In this document: one piece after another, positions 1 through 6,122 of the stretch
Numbering within the stretch: the stretch's first letter is position 1
Layout of the letters: every line of letters starts with the position of its first letter
From: an uncultured Prevotellaceae bacterium
GTDB lineage: Bacteria; Bacteroidota; Bacteroidia; Bacteroidales; Bacteroidaceae
Direction of reading: 5' to 3'
Length of the DNA: 6,151 nucleotides
Assembly (NCBI GenBank): GCA_946408305.1
Contig: CAMJRQ010000074.1
Coordinates: 1-6,151, forward strand
Notes under the pieces: model-generated
What the model was told of the DNA's origin: nothing
What the model saw: the letters and a program-made list of their open reading frames with translations, nothing else
Databases searched by the model: none
Position numbers and translations under genes: made by a program

Positions 1-349
1 GGTGATCTCTGCTTTCGACTCGGCCATGCGCAGCCTCATCGTGGCCATCTACGAGCTGGGCGTGGAGGAAATCATGGTGGTGGCCCACACCCACTGCGGA
101 GCCTGCCACATGAGCTACGACCACTTCCGCCACGAGATGCTACGCCGCGGCATAAGCCCGCAGACGCTCGAGACCGTCGGCAACTGCGGCATCAATCTCG
201 ACCATTGGCTCGAGGGATTCCGCGACACCACCGAATCGGTGCGCCGCACCGTCGAGACCATCCACACCCATCCGCTCGTGCCGGCCGGCATCAACGTGCG
301 CGGCTTCATCATCGACTCCGAGACCGGACAACTCGAGGAGGTGCTTTAG
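1..349 (+). CDS. Beta-class carbonic anhydrase, C-terminal part (5' truncated by the window edge)
   Basis: Beta carbonic anhydrases interconvert CO2 and bicarbonate in the cytoplasm using a zinc ion held by two Cys and one His. The visible 115 codons contain the second half of the metal site, AHTHCGAC, where His29 and Cys32 (numbered from the first complete codon, at base 2) fit the family's HxxC ligand pair. The helix before it (SAMRSLIVAIYELGVEEIMV) is typical of the family. The first zinc Cys and the Asp-Arg dyad must lie upstream, outside the window, so the GTG at base 2 is an internal Val codon and not a start. The protein ends after GQLEEVL with TAG at 347-349. Nothing ties it functionally to the neighbouring hydrolase, which converges on it with a 10-base gap. 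The family assignment is firm; whether the missing part is intact cannot be judged. Confidence 0.87.
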   Translation, partial: VISAFDSAMRSLIVAIYELGVEEIMVVAHTHCGACHMSYDHFRHEMLRRGISPQTLETVGNCGINLDHWLEGFRDTTESVRRTVETIHTHPLVPAGINVRGFIIDSETGQLEEVL

Positions 350-359
350 CCTCCCCCCG

Positions 360-2363
360 TCATTCGGCAAGCCGCGGGCGGCCCCGTCTCCAGGCAACTT
401 TCCGCTTGGAGAGCAGCCACGTATGTCCGCGGTCGTCGTTTCCCTGATAGAAGAGATACGTCTGCCCATCCGCATCGGTGAAGAGATGGGGATGCCCCGA
501 TTCGCAGGCGTTCCACTCTCCTGTCGCGCCGTTGCGCAGGAATGGTTCGTCGGAGAGACGCTGCCATCGGATGCCGTCGCTACTCACGGCCACGCCGATT
601 TGCTGCGGCGCATTGTTATAGGCCCCGGCATAGAACATATAGAGCCGCCCGTTGCGGCGGGCAATCGAGGCGCCCTCGATGCATTTCCCCTCCCATGCCA
701 GTTGCGGAAATAGGATAGACGAATCGGCCGCCTGCGTCCAGTCCTCGCGGTTGAAACGGGTGTTGAGCGGAGCCGTGGCCACACCCAGCATCTGCCGGTC
801 GAACGCCTTGTCGCGCGTGGCAAAATAGAGGAAATAACGCCCCCCGAACTCGCACACCTCGGCATCAATGGCCCGTCCGCAGGTCCATTCGCCCGTGGGA
901 TGGAAAATGGGGTTCGTGGCATTGCGGGTGAAGCGTATTCCATCGACCGACCAGGCATGACAGATGGCATCGCGCTCGCGGTTGCCATAGGTCTGATAGA
1001 AGAGGTGGACGGTGTCGTTCCTGACCAGCGCGCAGGGAGCGCAGAGGCCTTGGCGCTCGTATTCGCAACCGGTCTGCGGTGTGATTTCCCCCAGTTTGTG
1101 CCATGCTGTAAGGTCGTTGCTCTCGGCAATGCCGATGTTCCAGCCCGACTGCGGGTCGCCCTTGCGGGGAGCGATGCTGAAGTACATCAGATAGCGCCCG
1201 CCGAATCTCACCACATGCGGGTCCTTGGCAAAGGGCCGCCCGAGCCGGTCCGTCTCGCCATAGAGCATGAACGAGGGCTCCATGGTGGCAAAGTCGAAGC
1301 GCCGACCGCTGCCGAGGCTCTTTATCAAGTCGGTCTCGCGGACATCGTAGGGCGTCAGGTCGCTTCGGAAGAGGTCGTGCTGCCAGGGCCCGTCGTACGT
1401 TCCCATCTCGGGTCGGTGGCCCCAAGGCAGATGGGTTTGTGTCTTTCCATTCACCAATCCCCACATCATGCTACCCACTCGCTTCTCGCGGAACATCGGC
1501 AAGATTTCGGTCACGAGCGAGCCTCGCGGGCGGTTCATCCATTCCGTGCAGATTACGGGGCGGCCCTTGGCCTCCATCCGCTCCGTCTGCCGTCGCGTGG
1601 TCTCGAGGTCGGAATAAGCATGGAAAGTGATGATGTCCGAGTTCTCGGTCAGAAACTGTTCCAACTCGGCATTAGCGTTCCATACGGCAGCCGTGAGGGG
1701 CTGCGAGGGATTGGCCTCGCGCGCCCAGCGGAACACTTTGCGCAGCAAGGGCCAGCTGCGCTTGGGCATCGGCGTGTTGGTGGGCTCGTTGTAGAGGTCC
1801 CAGGCCAGGATGCGCGGGTCGGTGCCGAAGCCCCCCAGCATGTCCTTCACATACGTCTCCAGTTCGCCATGCCGTCGCTCGTCAACCGTCATCGTGTAGC
1901 CAGGCGAGGGCGACCATGCCCAGGCATACCACCCCTCGAGTGGCTCGGGCTGAGTCCCCACGGCAGGGTCGTTCGAGACACCGAACGAGCAGTCGTCGAA
2001 GAAGACGGGCATCACCATTATGCCATGACGCTCGGCCATATCCAGGAAGCGACCGAAGGTTTTCTTGAAGTATCGGGCATCGTCGGCATAGACCGCATGC
2101 TGCATGACCACACGCACACAATTCATGCCCAGCGTCTCCATCAGCCGCAACTCGCTGTCGATTACCTCGGGCGAGAAGCTCGTCTTGTCCCACATTGCCG
2201 TATAGTTCACCGCGTTGGACGGGATGTAGTTCACACCGTTCAACCACGGCATGCGGTAATACCAGTTCCAGGCCCTCTCGGGGCTCCATTGTCCGCTTCC
2301 TTGCGCCAGGGCGACAAGGTGCGCCGCGAAGAGCACGGCGATGAATATCAATTTCCTCATCAT
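360..2363 (-). CDS. Secreted two-domain glycoside hydrolase: GH5-like (clan GH-A) barrel fused to GH43-like beta-propeller
   Basis: The protein has 667 residues. Residues 1-20 are a signal peptide (hydrophobic IFIAVLFAAHLVALA, likely cut near Ala20-Gln21), so it acts in the periplasm or outside. Residues about 25-345 resemble a clan GH-A TIM barrel: WNWYYRMPWLNGVNY near the start, LDMAERHGIMVMPV in an inner strand, WDLYNEP with Glu193 as probable acid/base, FHAYSD, and ICTEW with Glu274 as probable nucleophile. Residues about 360-655 resemble a five-bladed propeller of the GH43 type: Asp381 in AKDPHVV, Asp500 in RAIDAEV and Glu563 in CIEGAS fit the Asp/Asp/Glu catalytic set, and each blade has a 'gg(R/r)YlmYF'-type strand. 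Both active sites appear intact, so a bifunctional plant- or host-glycan enzyme is inferred; the substrate is unknown. The first two codons are both ATG. The AGGAG at 2367-2371 lies 3 bases from the first and 6 from the second, so 2360 may be the true start. The short C-terminal tail is basic (residues 653-667). No SusC/SusD partner is visible. Confidence 0.85.
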   Translation of the reverse strand: MMRKLIFIAVLFAAHLVALAQGSGQWSPERAWNWYYRMPWLNGVNYIPSNAVNYTAMWDKTSFSPEVIDSELRLMETLGMNCVRVVMQHAVYADDARYFKKTFGRFLDMAERHGIMVMPVFFDDCSFGVSNDPAVGTQPEPLEGWYAWAWSPSPGYTMTVDERRHGELETYVKDMLGGFGTDPRILAWDLYNEPTNTPMPKRSWPLLRKVFRWAREANPSQPLTAAVWNANAELEQFLTENSDIITFHAYSDLETTRRQTERMEAKGRPVICTEWMNRPRGSLVTEILPMFREKRVGSMMWGLVNGKTQTHLPWGHRPEMGTYDGPWQHDLFRSDLTPYDVRETDLIKSLGSGRRFDFATMEPSFMLYGETDRLGRPFAKDPHVVRFGGRYLMYFSIAPRKGDPQSGWNIGIAESNDLTAWHKLGEITPQTGCEYERQGLCAPCALVRNDTVHLFYQTYGNRERDAICHAWSVDGIRFTRNATNPIFHPTGEWTCGRAIDAEVCEFGGRYFLYFATRDKAFDRQMLGVATAPLNTRFNREDWTQAADSSILFPQLAWEGKCIEGASIARRNGRLYMFYAGAYNNAPQQIGVAVSSDGIRWQRLSDEPFLRNGATGEWNACESGHPHLFTDADGQTYLFYQGNDDRGHTWLLSKRKVAWRRGRPRLAE

Positions 2364-2400
2364 TTTCTCCTATTTCTTCTTTTTCATGTCCTTTCAGCCG

Positions 2401-2408
2401 TAAAGGTA
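2401..2408 (-). promoter_or_regulatory. Possible Bacteroidota -7 box for the glycoside hydrolase gene
   Basis: Read on the minus strand this is TACCTTTA, matching seven of eight positions of the Bacteroidota -7 element TAnnTTTG, in the familiar context CGTACCTTTA. It would start transcription near 2394-2397, giving a leader of about 30 bases with an AGGAG ribosome site before the start codon. No TTTG -33 box is present at the expected distance (about 2428-2432), so the promoter is weak or depends on an activator. A perfect 9-base inverted repeat (2391-2399 and 2437-2445) flanks it. Confidence 0.4.
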
Positions 2409-2499
2409 CGATTATTTCGTCACACGGGCTGCATCGGGCTGAAAGAAAACGCCTCTTGTGGCGATTCCTCGGGGCAAACAGAATTATTCTCGGGAAAAA

Positions 2500-2531
2500 T
2501 TTGCCCGGTTGGCAAGAAATGTGTAATTTTG
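2500..2531 (+). promoter_or_regulatory. Bacteroidota sigma-ABfr-type promoter of the B12-riboswitch operon
   Basis: A TTTG -33 box at 2500-2503 and TAATTTTG (a full match to TAnnTTTG) at 2524-2531 are separated by exactly 20 bases, the spacing known for Bacteroides housekeeping promoters. Transcription would begin about 2535-2538, which is just where the 5' strand of the riboswitch closing stem begins. That agreement between two independently recognised elements is the main support. It drives the receptor and chelatase genes. Confidence 0.8.
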
Positions 2532-2534
2532 CCG

Positions 2535-2716
2535 GCGATTTGGTAACAGGACGTAGCCTGCGGGCAAAGTTCTGTGCAAGGGAATCAGGTGAGAGACCTG
2601 AGCTGTTCCTGCAGCTGTAATCCATTTATAACGTGGCCGCACGGATGTCACTGCCCCCTGGAGCGGGGTGGGAAGACGCAACCACGGATGGAAAGCCAGA
2701 AGACCTGCCATGTCGC
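2535..2716 (+). promoter_or_regulatory. Cobalamin (B12) riboswitch aptamer
   Basis: The RNA binds adenosyl- or other cobalamins and normally lowers expression of downstream transport or synthesis genes. Seen in order: P1 closing stem 2535-2543 with 2708-2716 (eight of nine positions pair, one U-U mismatch); GGGAATCAGGTG at 2580-2591, with P3 TCAGGT/ACCTGA (2585-2590/2596-2601); GAGCTG followed by CAGCTGTAATCC, the conserved GCaaCTGTAA region; P5 ATCC/GGAT (2620-2623/2643-2646); CACTG (2649-2653); P6 C-run/G-run hairpin (2654-2668); TGGGAAG (2669-2675); and the B12 box AGCCAGAAGACCTGCC at 2694-2709, which differs from the classic AGYCMGGAGACCTGCC at one or two positions. The ribosome-site hairpin just downstream suggests control of translation. 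The ligand class (adenosyl versus methyl/hydroxo) cannot be read reliably. Confidence 0.95.
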
Positions 2717-2731
2717 TGAAGAGTGAAACGC

Positions 2732-2749
2732 GCTCCCAGGATTTGGAGC
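2732..2749 (+). promoter_or_regulatory. Ribosome-site-sequestering hairpin, probable riboswitch expression platform
   Basis: GCTCC (2732-2736) pairs perfectly with GGAGC (2745-2749) around the 8-base loop CAGGATTT. The 3' arm contains GGAG (2745-2748), the only good Shine-Dalgarno sequence before the receptor start at 2759 (10 bases away). The hairpin starts 15 bases after the aptamer's P1 stem. No U-run follows it, so translational and not transcriptional control is inferred. GGATT in the loop (2739-2743) is complementary to AATCC in the aptamer (2619-2623), a possible but unproven contact that would compete with P5. Confidence 0.6.
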
Positions 2750-2758
2750 CATCGACTT

Positions 2759-4903
2759 ATGAAAACAGCACGTCATCTGTTGGCTGCCTTCGTGGCAGCG
2801 CTTTGTGGTGCGCCCACACTGGCTCAGGAACCGCTCGACACACTGCGCGAGGTGGTTGTCACGGGCACCGGAACAGAACATCTGCTCCGCAATGCTCCCG
2901 TGCAGACCGAGGTCATCTCGCGCCGCATGCTCGAGAGCTACGGCGGACGGTCGCTCGAGGAAATTCTGGGGGGCCTGACGTCTTCGTTCGGTTTCAACGC
3001 GGGCGACATGGGCAGCCAGATACAGATGAACGGACTGGGCAACTCCTACATCTTGATTCTTATCGACGGGAAGCGCATCCATGGCGACGTGGGTGGCGAG
3101 AACGACCTGGGACTCATCGATCCGCAGCGCATCGAGCGCATCGAGATTGTAAAGGGTGCCCAGTCGGCTCTCTATGGCAGCGACGCCATGGCGGGCGTCA
3201 TCAACATCATCACACGTCGCGAGCCCGATGCCGGTCTGCTGGCTGAGAACACCACGCGGTATGGCAGTCGCAACGACCTGCGCCAGCACGACGCCGTGGG
3301 ATTCCGATGGGGCCGCGTCAGCAGCCTGACGAACTTCCAGCTGCAGCATAACGACGGATGGCAGAACACGTCGCGCGAATGGGCCGAGGCCACGGTGCTG
3401 ACAGACAGCCGCAACCGCACGGCCAACCTCTTCACCAACTGGCAGCTGGCCGAGCGGCTGACTTACACGCTCAGGCCCAACCTGGAACTCTCGGCCGAGG
3501 GGAGCTACTACACGAAGGAAATCTGCCGCCCTCAGAACGGGAAGCACCCCAGCTGCGACGTCTACACCTACGACCTGATGTACCGCAATGCCAGCGCCGC
3601 GGCCGGAGCCCGCTGGAAGCCGAACAGCCACGACGTGGTGACGCTCGACGTGGATTGGAACAAACATGCTTATTTCTACGACTTCACAGCCACGACGCTG
3701 ATGGACGGTTACGACCCGACGGGCCAGTTCACGAATTATTTCCCCTACTTTGCCGGACAGCGCAGCCTGCAGAGCGACCAGCAGCGAGTGATGGCACATC
3801 TGAAGGGTGTCTTCAACCTGCCGCGGCAGCACGTACTGAGTGCCGGGGCCGAATACCGCTATGACTATCTCTCGGCCCCGATGCGCACCGAATCGGGTTC
3901 GGCCCACGACTGGACGGCAGCTCTCTATGCGCAGGACGAGTATCAGCCCACCGAATGGTTCCATCTGACGGCCGGCCTCAGGCTGAACCAGAACGAGGGC
4001 TTCGGCTTCCGTGCCACACGCAAACTGAGCACGATGTTCTTGCTGGGCGACTTCCGTCTACGTGCCGGGTGGAGCGAGGGATTTAAGACGCCCACGACGA
4101 AGGAACTGCACTATCGCTACCTGCACACGATGGGGGCGAGCACGTTCTTCAACCTGGGCAACCGCGACCTGAAGTCGCAGAAAAGCAACTATTGGAGCGC
4201 CGGGGCCGAGTATCGCGGACGGCAGCTTACGGTTTCGGCCACGGGCTATTGGAACCAGTTGGACCGCATGATTGCGCTGGTCAACGTGCCGGTGAGCGAG
4301 ATTCCGTCGTGGGTGACCTCGGCCTATGCGGGCGATGGGAGCAACGCCATCGTGGCCCGCAAGTATATGAATATGGAAGACGCACGCACGTGTGGCATCG
4401 ACGTGAACCTGACCTACACCCCCTGGCACGAGCTCTCGCTGGGCGGAAACTACAGTTGGCTCGACACGAAGGCCCACGAATACGACGCGACGAACGACCG
4501 CCTGCGACGCGTGACTATCGACGGCATGGCCCACCACAAATGGAATGCCTTTGCCCGATGGCACCACCGTTTCCGTCCGCGCTACAGGCTGGGAATCAAC
4601 CTGAGCACGCGAGGCAGCAGCCGACGCTATTATCAGAACAACGGAAACGGGCGTCCCTTTCAGCTGTGGCGACTGAACACCACCCACGAGCTGGGCCGCA
4701 CGGACCGCCCCCTGAGCTACAGGCTGGAGGCCGGAGTGGACAACATCTTCAACTACGTTGACCGCACGATGCGCCCCTTCCACCTGGGCACCAACTCGCC
4801 CGGAACAACCGTTTTCGTGGCCTTTGCCGTGCGTTTCAAAAAAGGAAACAGTGTGAAACAACTTATTAAAACCAACCTAAATTTCAAAGACGATGAAGAT
4901 TAA
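2759..4903 (+). CDS. TonB-dependent outer-membrane receptor, BtuB/IhtA-like (corrinoid, cobalt or tetrapyrrole uptake)
   Basis: A TonB-energised outer-membrane receptor, 714 residues from ATG 2759. That start gives a clean signal peptide (MKTARHLLAAFVAALCGAPTLA, cut before Gln23) behind GGAG. The GTG at 2723, 36 bases upstream in frame, is rejected because it would add charged residues before the signal and sits just after the riboswitch. The TonB box is near 27-36 (DTLREVVVTG). The plug, about 40-155, includes LIDGKRI, IERIEIVKGAQSALYG and AGVINIITR. The barrel runs from about 160 to Phe693. FKTP (442-445) followed by NRDLKSQKS (468-476) resembles the YKAP/FRAP and NPNL boxes shared by BtuB and haem receptors, and His451 and His456 lie between them. 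Cys256 and Cys266 could form a loop disulfide. Beyond Phe693 is an odd 21-residue tail. The B12 riboswitch upstream argues for a corrinoid- or cobalt-related cargo; haem is the alternative because of the chelatase partner. Confidence 0.92.
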   Translation: MKTARHLLAAFVAALCGAPTLAQEPLDTLREVVVTGTGTEHLLRNAPVQTEVISRRMLESYGGRSLEEILGGLTSSFGFNAGDMGSQIQMNGLGNSYILILIDGKRIHGDVGGENDLGLIDPQRIERIEIVKGAQSALYGSDAMAGVINIITRREPDAGLLAENTTRYGSRNDLRQHDAVGFRWGRVSSLTNFQLQHNDGWQNTSREWAEATVLTDSRNRTANLFTNWQLAERLTYTLRPNLELSAEGSYYTKEICRPQNGKHPSCDVYTYDLMYRNASAAAGARWKPNSHDVVTLDVDWNKHAYFYDFTATTLMDGYDPTGQFTNYFPYFAGQRSLQSDQQRVMAHLKGVFNLPRQHVLSAGAEYRYDYLSAPMRTESGSAHDWTAALYAQDEYQPTEWFHLTAGLRLNQNEGFGFRATRKLSTMFLLGDFRLRAGWSEGFKTPTTKELHYRYLHTMGASTFFNLGNRDLKSQKSNYWSAGAEYRGRQLTVSATGYWNQLDRMIALVNVPVSEIPSWVTSAYAGDGSNAIVARKYMNMEDARTCGIDVNLTYTPWHELSLGGNYSWLDTKAHEYDATNDRLRRVTIDGMAHHKWNAFARWHHRFRPRYRLGINLSTRGSSRRYYQNNGNGRPFQLWRLNTTHELGRTDRPLSYRLEAGVDNIFNYVDRTMRPFHLGTNSPGTTVFVAFAVRFKKGNSVKQLIKTNLNFKDDED

Positions 4904-5975
4904 AACAATTCTCGTTTCCATGTTGGCTGTAGCAGCCAGCATGATGAGTCTGACTTCGTGCGACGACGATGAGGAAGTCAGCAACTACGTTCGTTATCAG
5001 ACGGCAGTGGATGCACAGGTGAAAGCCGGCAAGAAACACGACAAGGCCATTCTGCTGGTGGCCTTCGGGTCGACGTGGAACAATGCCTTCCAGGCCTTCG
5101 ATGCCACCAAGCGTGCCTACGAACAGACCTTCCCCGACGCTGATGTCTACGTGAGCTACAGCTCGGCCATCTGCATCAACCGTGCCGCTGCAGGCGAAAA
5201 CACCGACGACGAGGGCAACATCGTTCGCCGCAACTACTATGCCCCCAACTTCTGGCTCCACGCCTTTGCCACGGCCAAGTACAAGGACATCACCGTGCAG
5301 TCGCTCCAGGTAATCCCCGGCGAAGAATACAGCCGTGTGATTAACTACATCAAGGACTTTGCCAACAACCACATGGGCGACATCGACGACGAGTATCTGA
5401 AGGAGCTCGACGGCCACCTGTGGCTTGGCACCCCGCTGCTGAACAACACAGACGACGTGGAGGAAGTGGCCAAACGCCTGAACAATGTCTATCAGGCCAA
5501 GGCAAAGGAGGGTGTGGTGGCCTTCATGGGACACGGCAACCCCGACACCTATGACACCTACAAGGCCAACATCCGCTACAGCCAGCTGGAGAAGGCTCTG
5601 CAGACGTACAGCAAGAACTACTTCGTGGGCACCGTCGACATGCCGGGCAACTACAAGCAAAACGTGTTGGAGCGCATGGCAGAGGCCGGCATCTCAGAGG
5701 GAAAGATGAACCTCTACCCCCTGATGAGCATCTGCGGCGACCACGGACACAACGACATGGCCGGCCAGGGCGAGGACTATTGGGACGGCGAAGAGCCCGA
5801 GAGCGAGGACAACAGCTGGTTCGAATACTTCAGCCACAACGGCTTTGAGGGCAACATCACCTCGAACCTGGTGGGTCTGCTCGAGGTGGAGAGCATCCGC
5901 AACTGGTGGATTGAGCATACCAAGAACCCCGTGGAGCTGGAAGATTACTACCACTCGATGTACCCCGAAGAATAA
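4893..5975 (+). CDS. CbiK-family (sirohydrochlorin cobaltochelatase-like) lipoprotein, IhtB-like, probably surface exposed
   Basis: CbiK inserts Co2+ into sirohydrochlorin in anaerobic B12 synthesis. This 360-residue version starts with a lipoprotein signal (MKIKTILVSMLAVAASMMSLTSC, lipobox LTSC, lipid Cys23) followed by DDDEE, like the Bacteroidota surface-export signal. The chelatase fold spans about 48-345: KAILLVAFGST, VQSLQVIPGEEY, LGTPLL, FMGHG, VGTVDMPGNY and PLMSICGDHGHNDMAG. By alignment from memory with Salmonella CbiK, His214 (MGHG) and His284 (GDH) match metal ligands His145 and His207. The third ligand, Glu175, is replaced by Asp249, and Salmonella His83 (SLHII) by Gln139. Extra acidic loops lie at 100-110 and 294-307. 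The start codon lies inside the 3' end of the receptor gene (11-base overlap), implying translational coupling and shared riboswitch control. Related exported proteins are Desulfovibrio CbiKP and P. gingivalis IhtB, a haem-binding CbiK-like outer-membrane lipoprotein. Real chelatase activity, dechelation or simple metal/tetrapyrrole binding are all possible. Confidence 0.9.
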   Translation: MKIKTILVSMLAVAASMMSLTSCDDDEEVSNYVRYQTAVDAQVKAGKKHDKAILLVAFGSTWNNAFQAFDATKRAYEQTFPDADVYVSYSSAICINRAAAGENTDDEGNIVRRNYYAPNFWLHAFATAKYKDITVQSLQVIPGEEYSRVINYIKDFANNHMGDIDDEYLKELDGHLWLGTPLLNNTDDVEEVAKRLNNVYQAKAKEGVVAFMGHGNPDTYDTYKANIRYSQLEKALQTYSKNYFVGTVDMPGNYKQNVLERMAEAGISEGKMNLYPLMSICGDHGHNDMAGQGEDYWDGEEPESEDNSWFEYFSHNGFEGNITSNLVGLLEVESIRNWWIEHTKNPVELEDYYHSMYPEE

Positions 5976-5988
5976 GACACGAACATCC

Positions 5989-6004
5989 CTCTCCGTGAGG
6001 AGAG
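5989..6004 (+). terminator. Short GC-rich hairpin after the chelatase gene, weak terminator candidate
   Basis: CTCTCC (5989-5994) pairs perfectly with GGAGAG (5999-6004) around a GTGA (GNRA) tetraloop, 13 bases after the chelatase stop codon. The following sequence is T-rich only in part (ACTTATCTGCTTTTAAT), with the T-run 10 bases from the stem, so it is a poor intrinsic terminator by the usual rule. It may instead be an RNA 3'-end stabiliser or a partial terminator. Confidence 0.4.
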
Positions 6005-6035
6005 ACTTATCTGCTTTTAATAATAAATGTGTGTG

Positions 6036-6084
6036 ATAGGACCGCCACTTGGGGGGCACTGCTCCCCCATCTGGCGCGTCCTAT
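6036..6084. repeat. Large imperfect inverted repeat / long RNA hairpin
   Basis: A 49-base near-palindrome. The outer stem ATAGGAC/GTCCTAT (6036-6042 with 6078-6084) continues as CGCCA/TGGCG (6043-6047 with 6072-6076) across one bulged C (6077). A 2x2 mismatch follows, then T6050-A6069 and the G-run 6051-6055 pairing with the C-run 6064-6068, and finally a short loop CACTGC closed by a possible G-T pair. That is about 18 pairs in all. There is no clear T-run on either side (TATTTAGTCG on the right), so it is not a textbook terminator. It could be a dispersed palindromic repeat, a bidirectional terminator or an mRNA-processing element between genes. Confidence 0.7.
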
Positions 6085-6122
6085 TTAGTCGTAAAAAACG
6101 AGTTGCCCATCAAGGAAAAAAG

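Noticed and set aside
2370..2387. Tiny in-frame leader ORF (MKKKK then TAG) just upstream of the hydrolase start on the minus strand, its stop overlapping the ribosome site
   Set aside because: The AAAGGA before it ends only one base from the ATG, and the ATG would lie within about ten bases of the predicted transcript start, so translation is unlikely. A-rich leaders produce such frames by chance.
900..2546. Long plus-strand open frame of 548 codons opposite the glycoside hydrolase gene
   Set aside because: It is a mirror of a GC-rich coding strand. Its translation is low in recognisable motifs, rich in His/Val/Arg/Gly, and it runs through the promoter and hydrolase start region. The minus-strand frame has signal peptide, domains and catalytic motifs.
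2723..2758. Upstream GTG start extending the receptor by 12 residues
   Set aside because: It would put a charged stretch (MKRAPRIWSHRL) before a complete signal peptide, and its ribosome site would have to lie in the riboswitch P1 region. ATG 2759 has GGAG at a good distance.
2648..3964. Minus-strand open frame of 438 codons opposite the receptor gene and riboswitch
   Set aside because: The frame overlaps the B12 box and the receptor's signal, plug and barrel sequence; it has no recognisable domain and is explained by high third-position GC on the sense strand.
4838..4843. Programmed -1 ribosomal frameshift at the A6 tract in the receptor gene
   Set aside because: In the reading frame the heptamer is C AAA AAA and not A AAA AAG, and no stimulatory stem-loop is obvious downstream; an indel or a natural overlap is simpler.
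4884..5660. Minus-strand open frame of 258 codons opposite the chelatase gene
   Set aside because: Its composition is the Val/His/Gly-rich pattern of an antisense shadow; the plus-strand frame carries lipobox and CbiK motifs.
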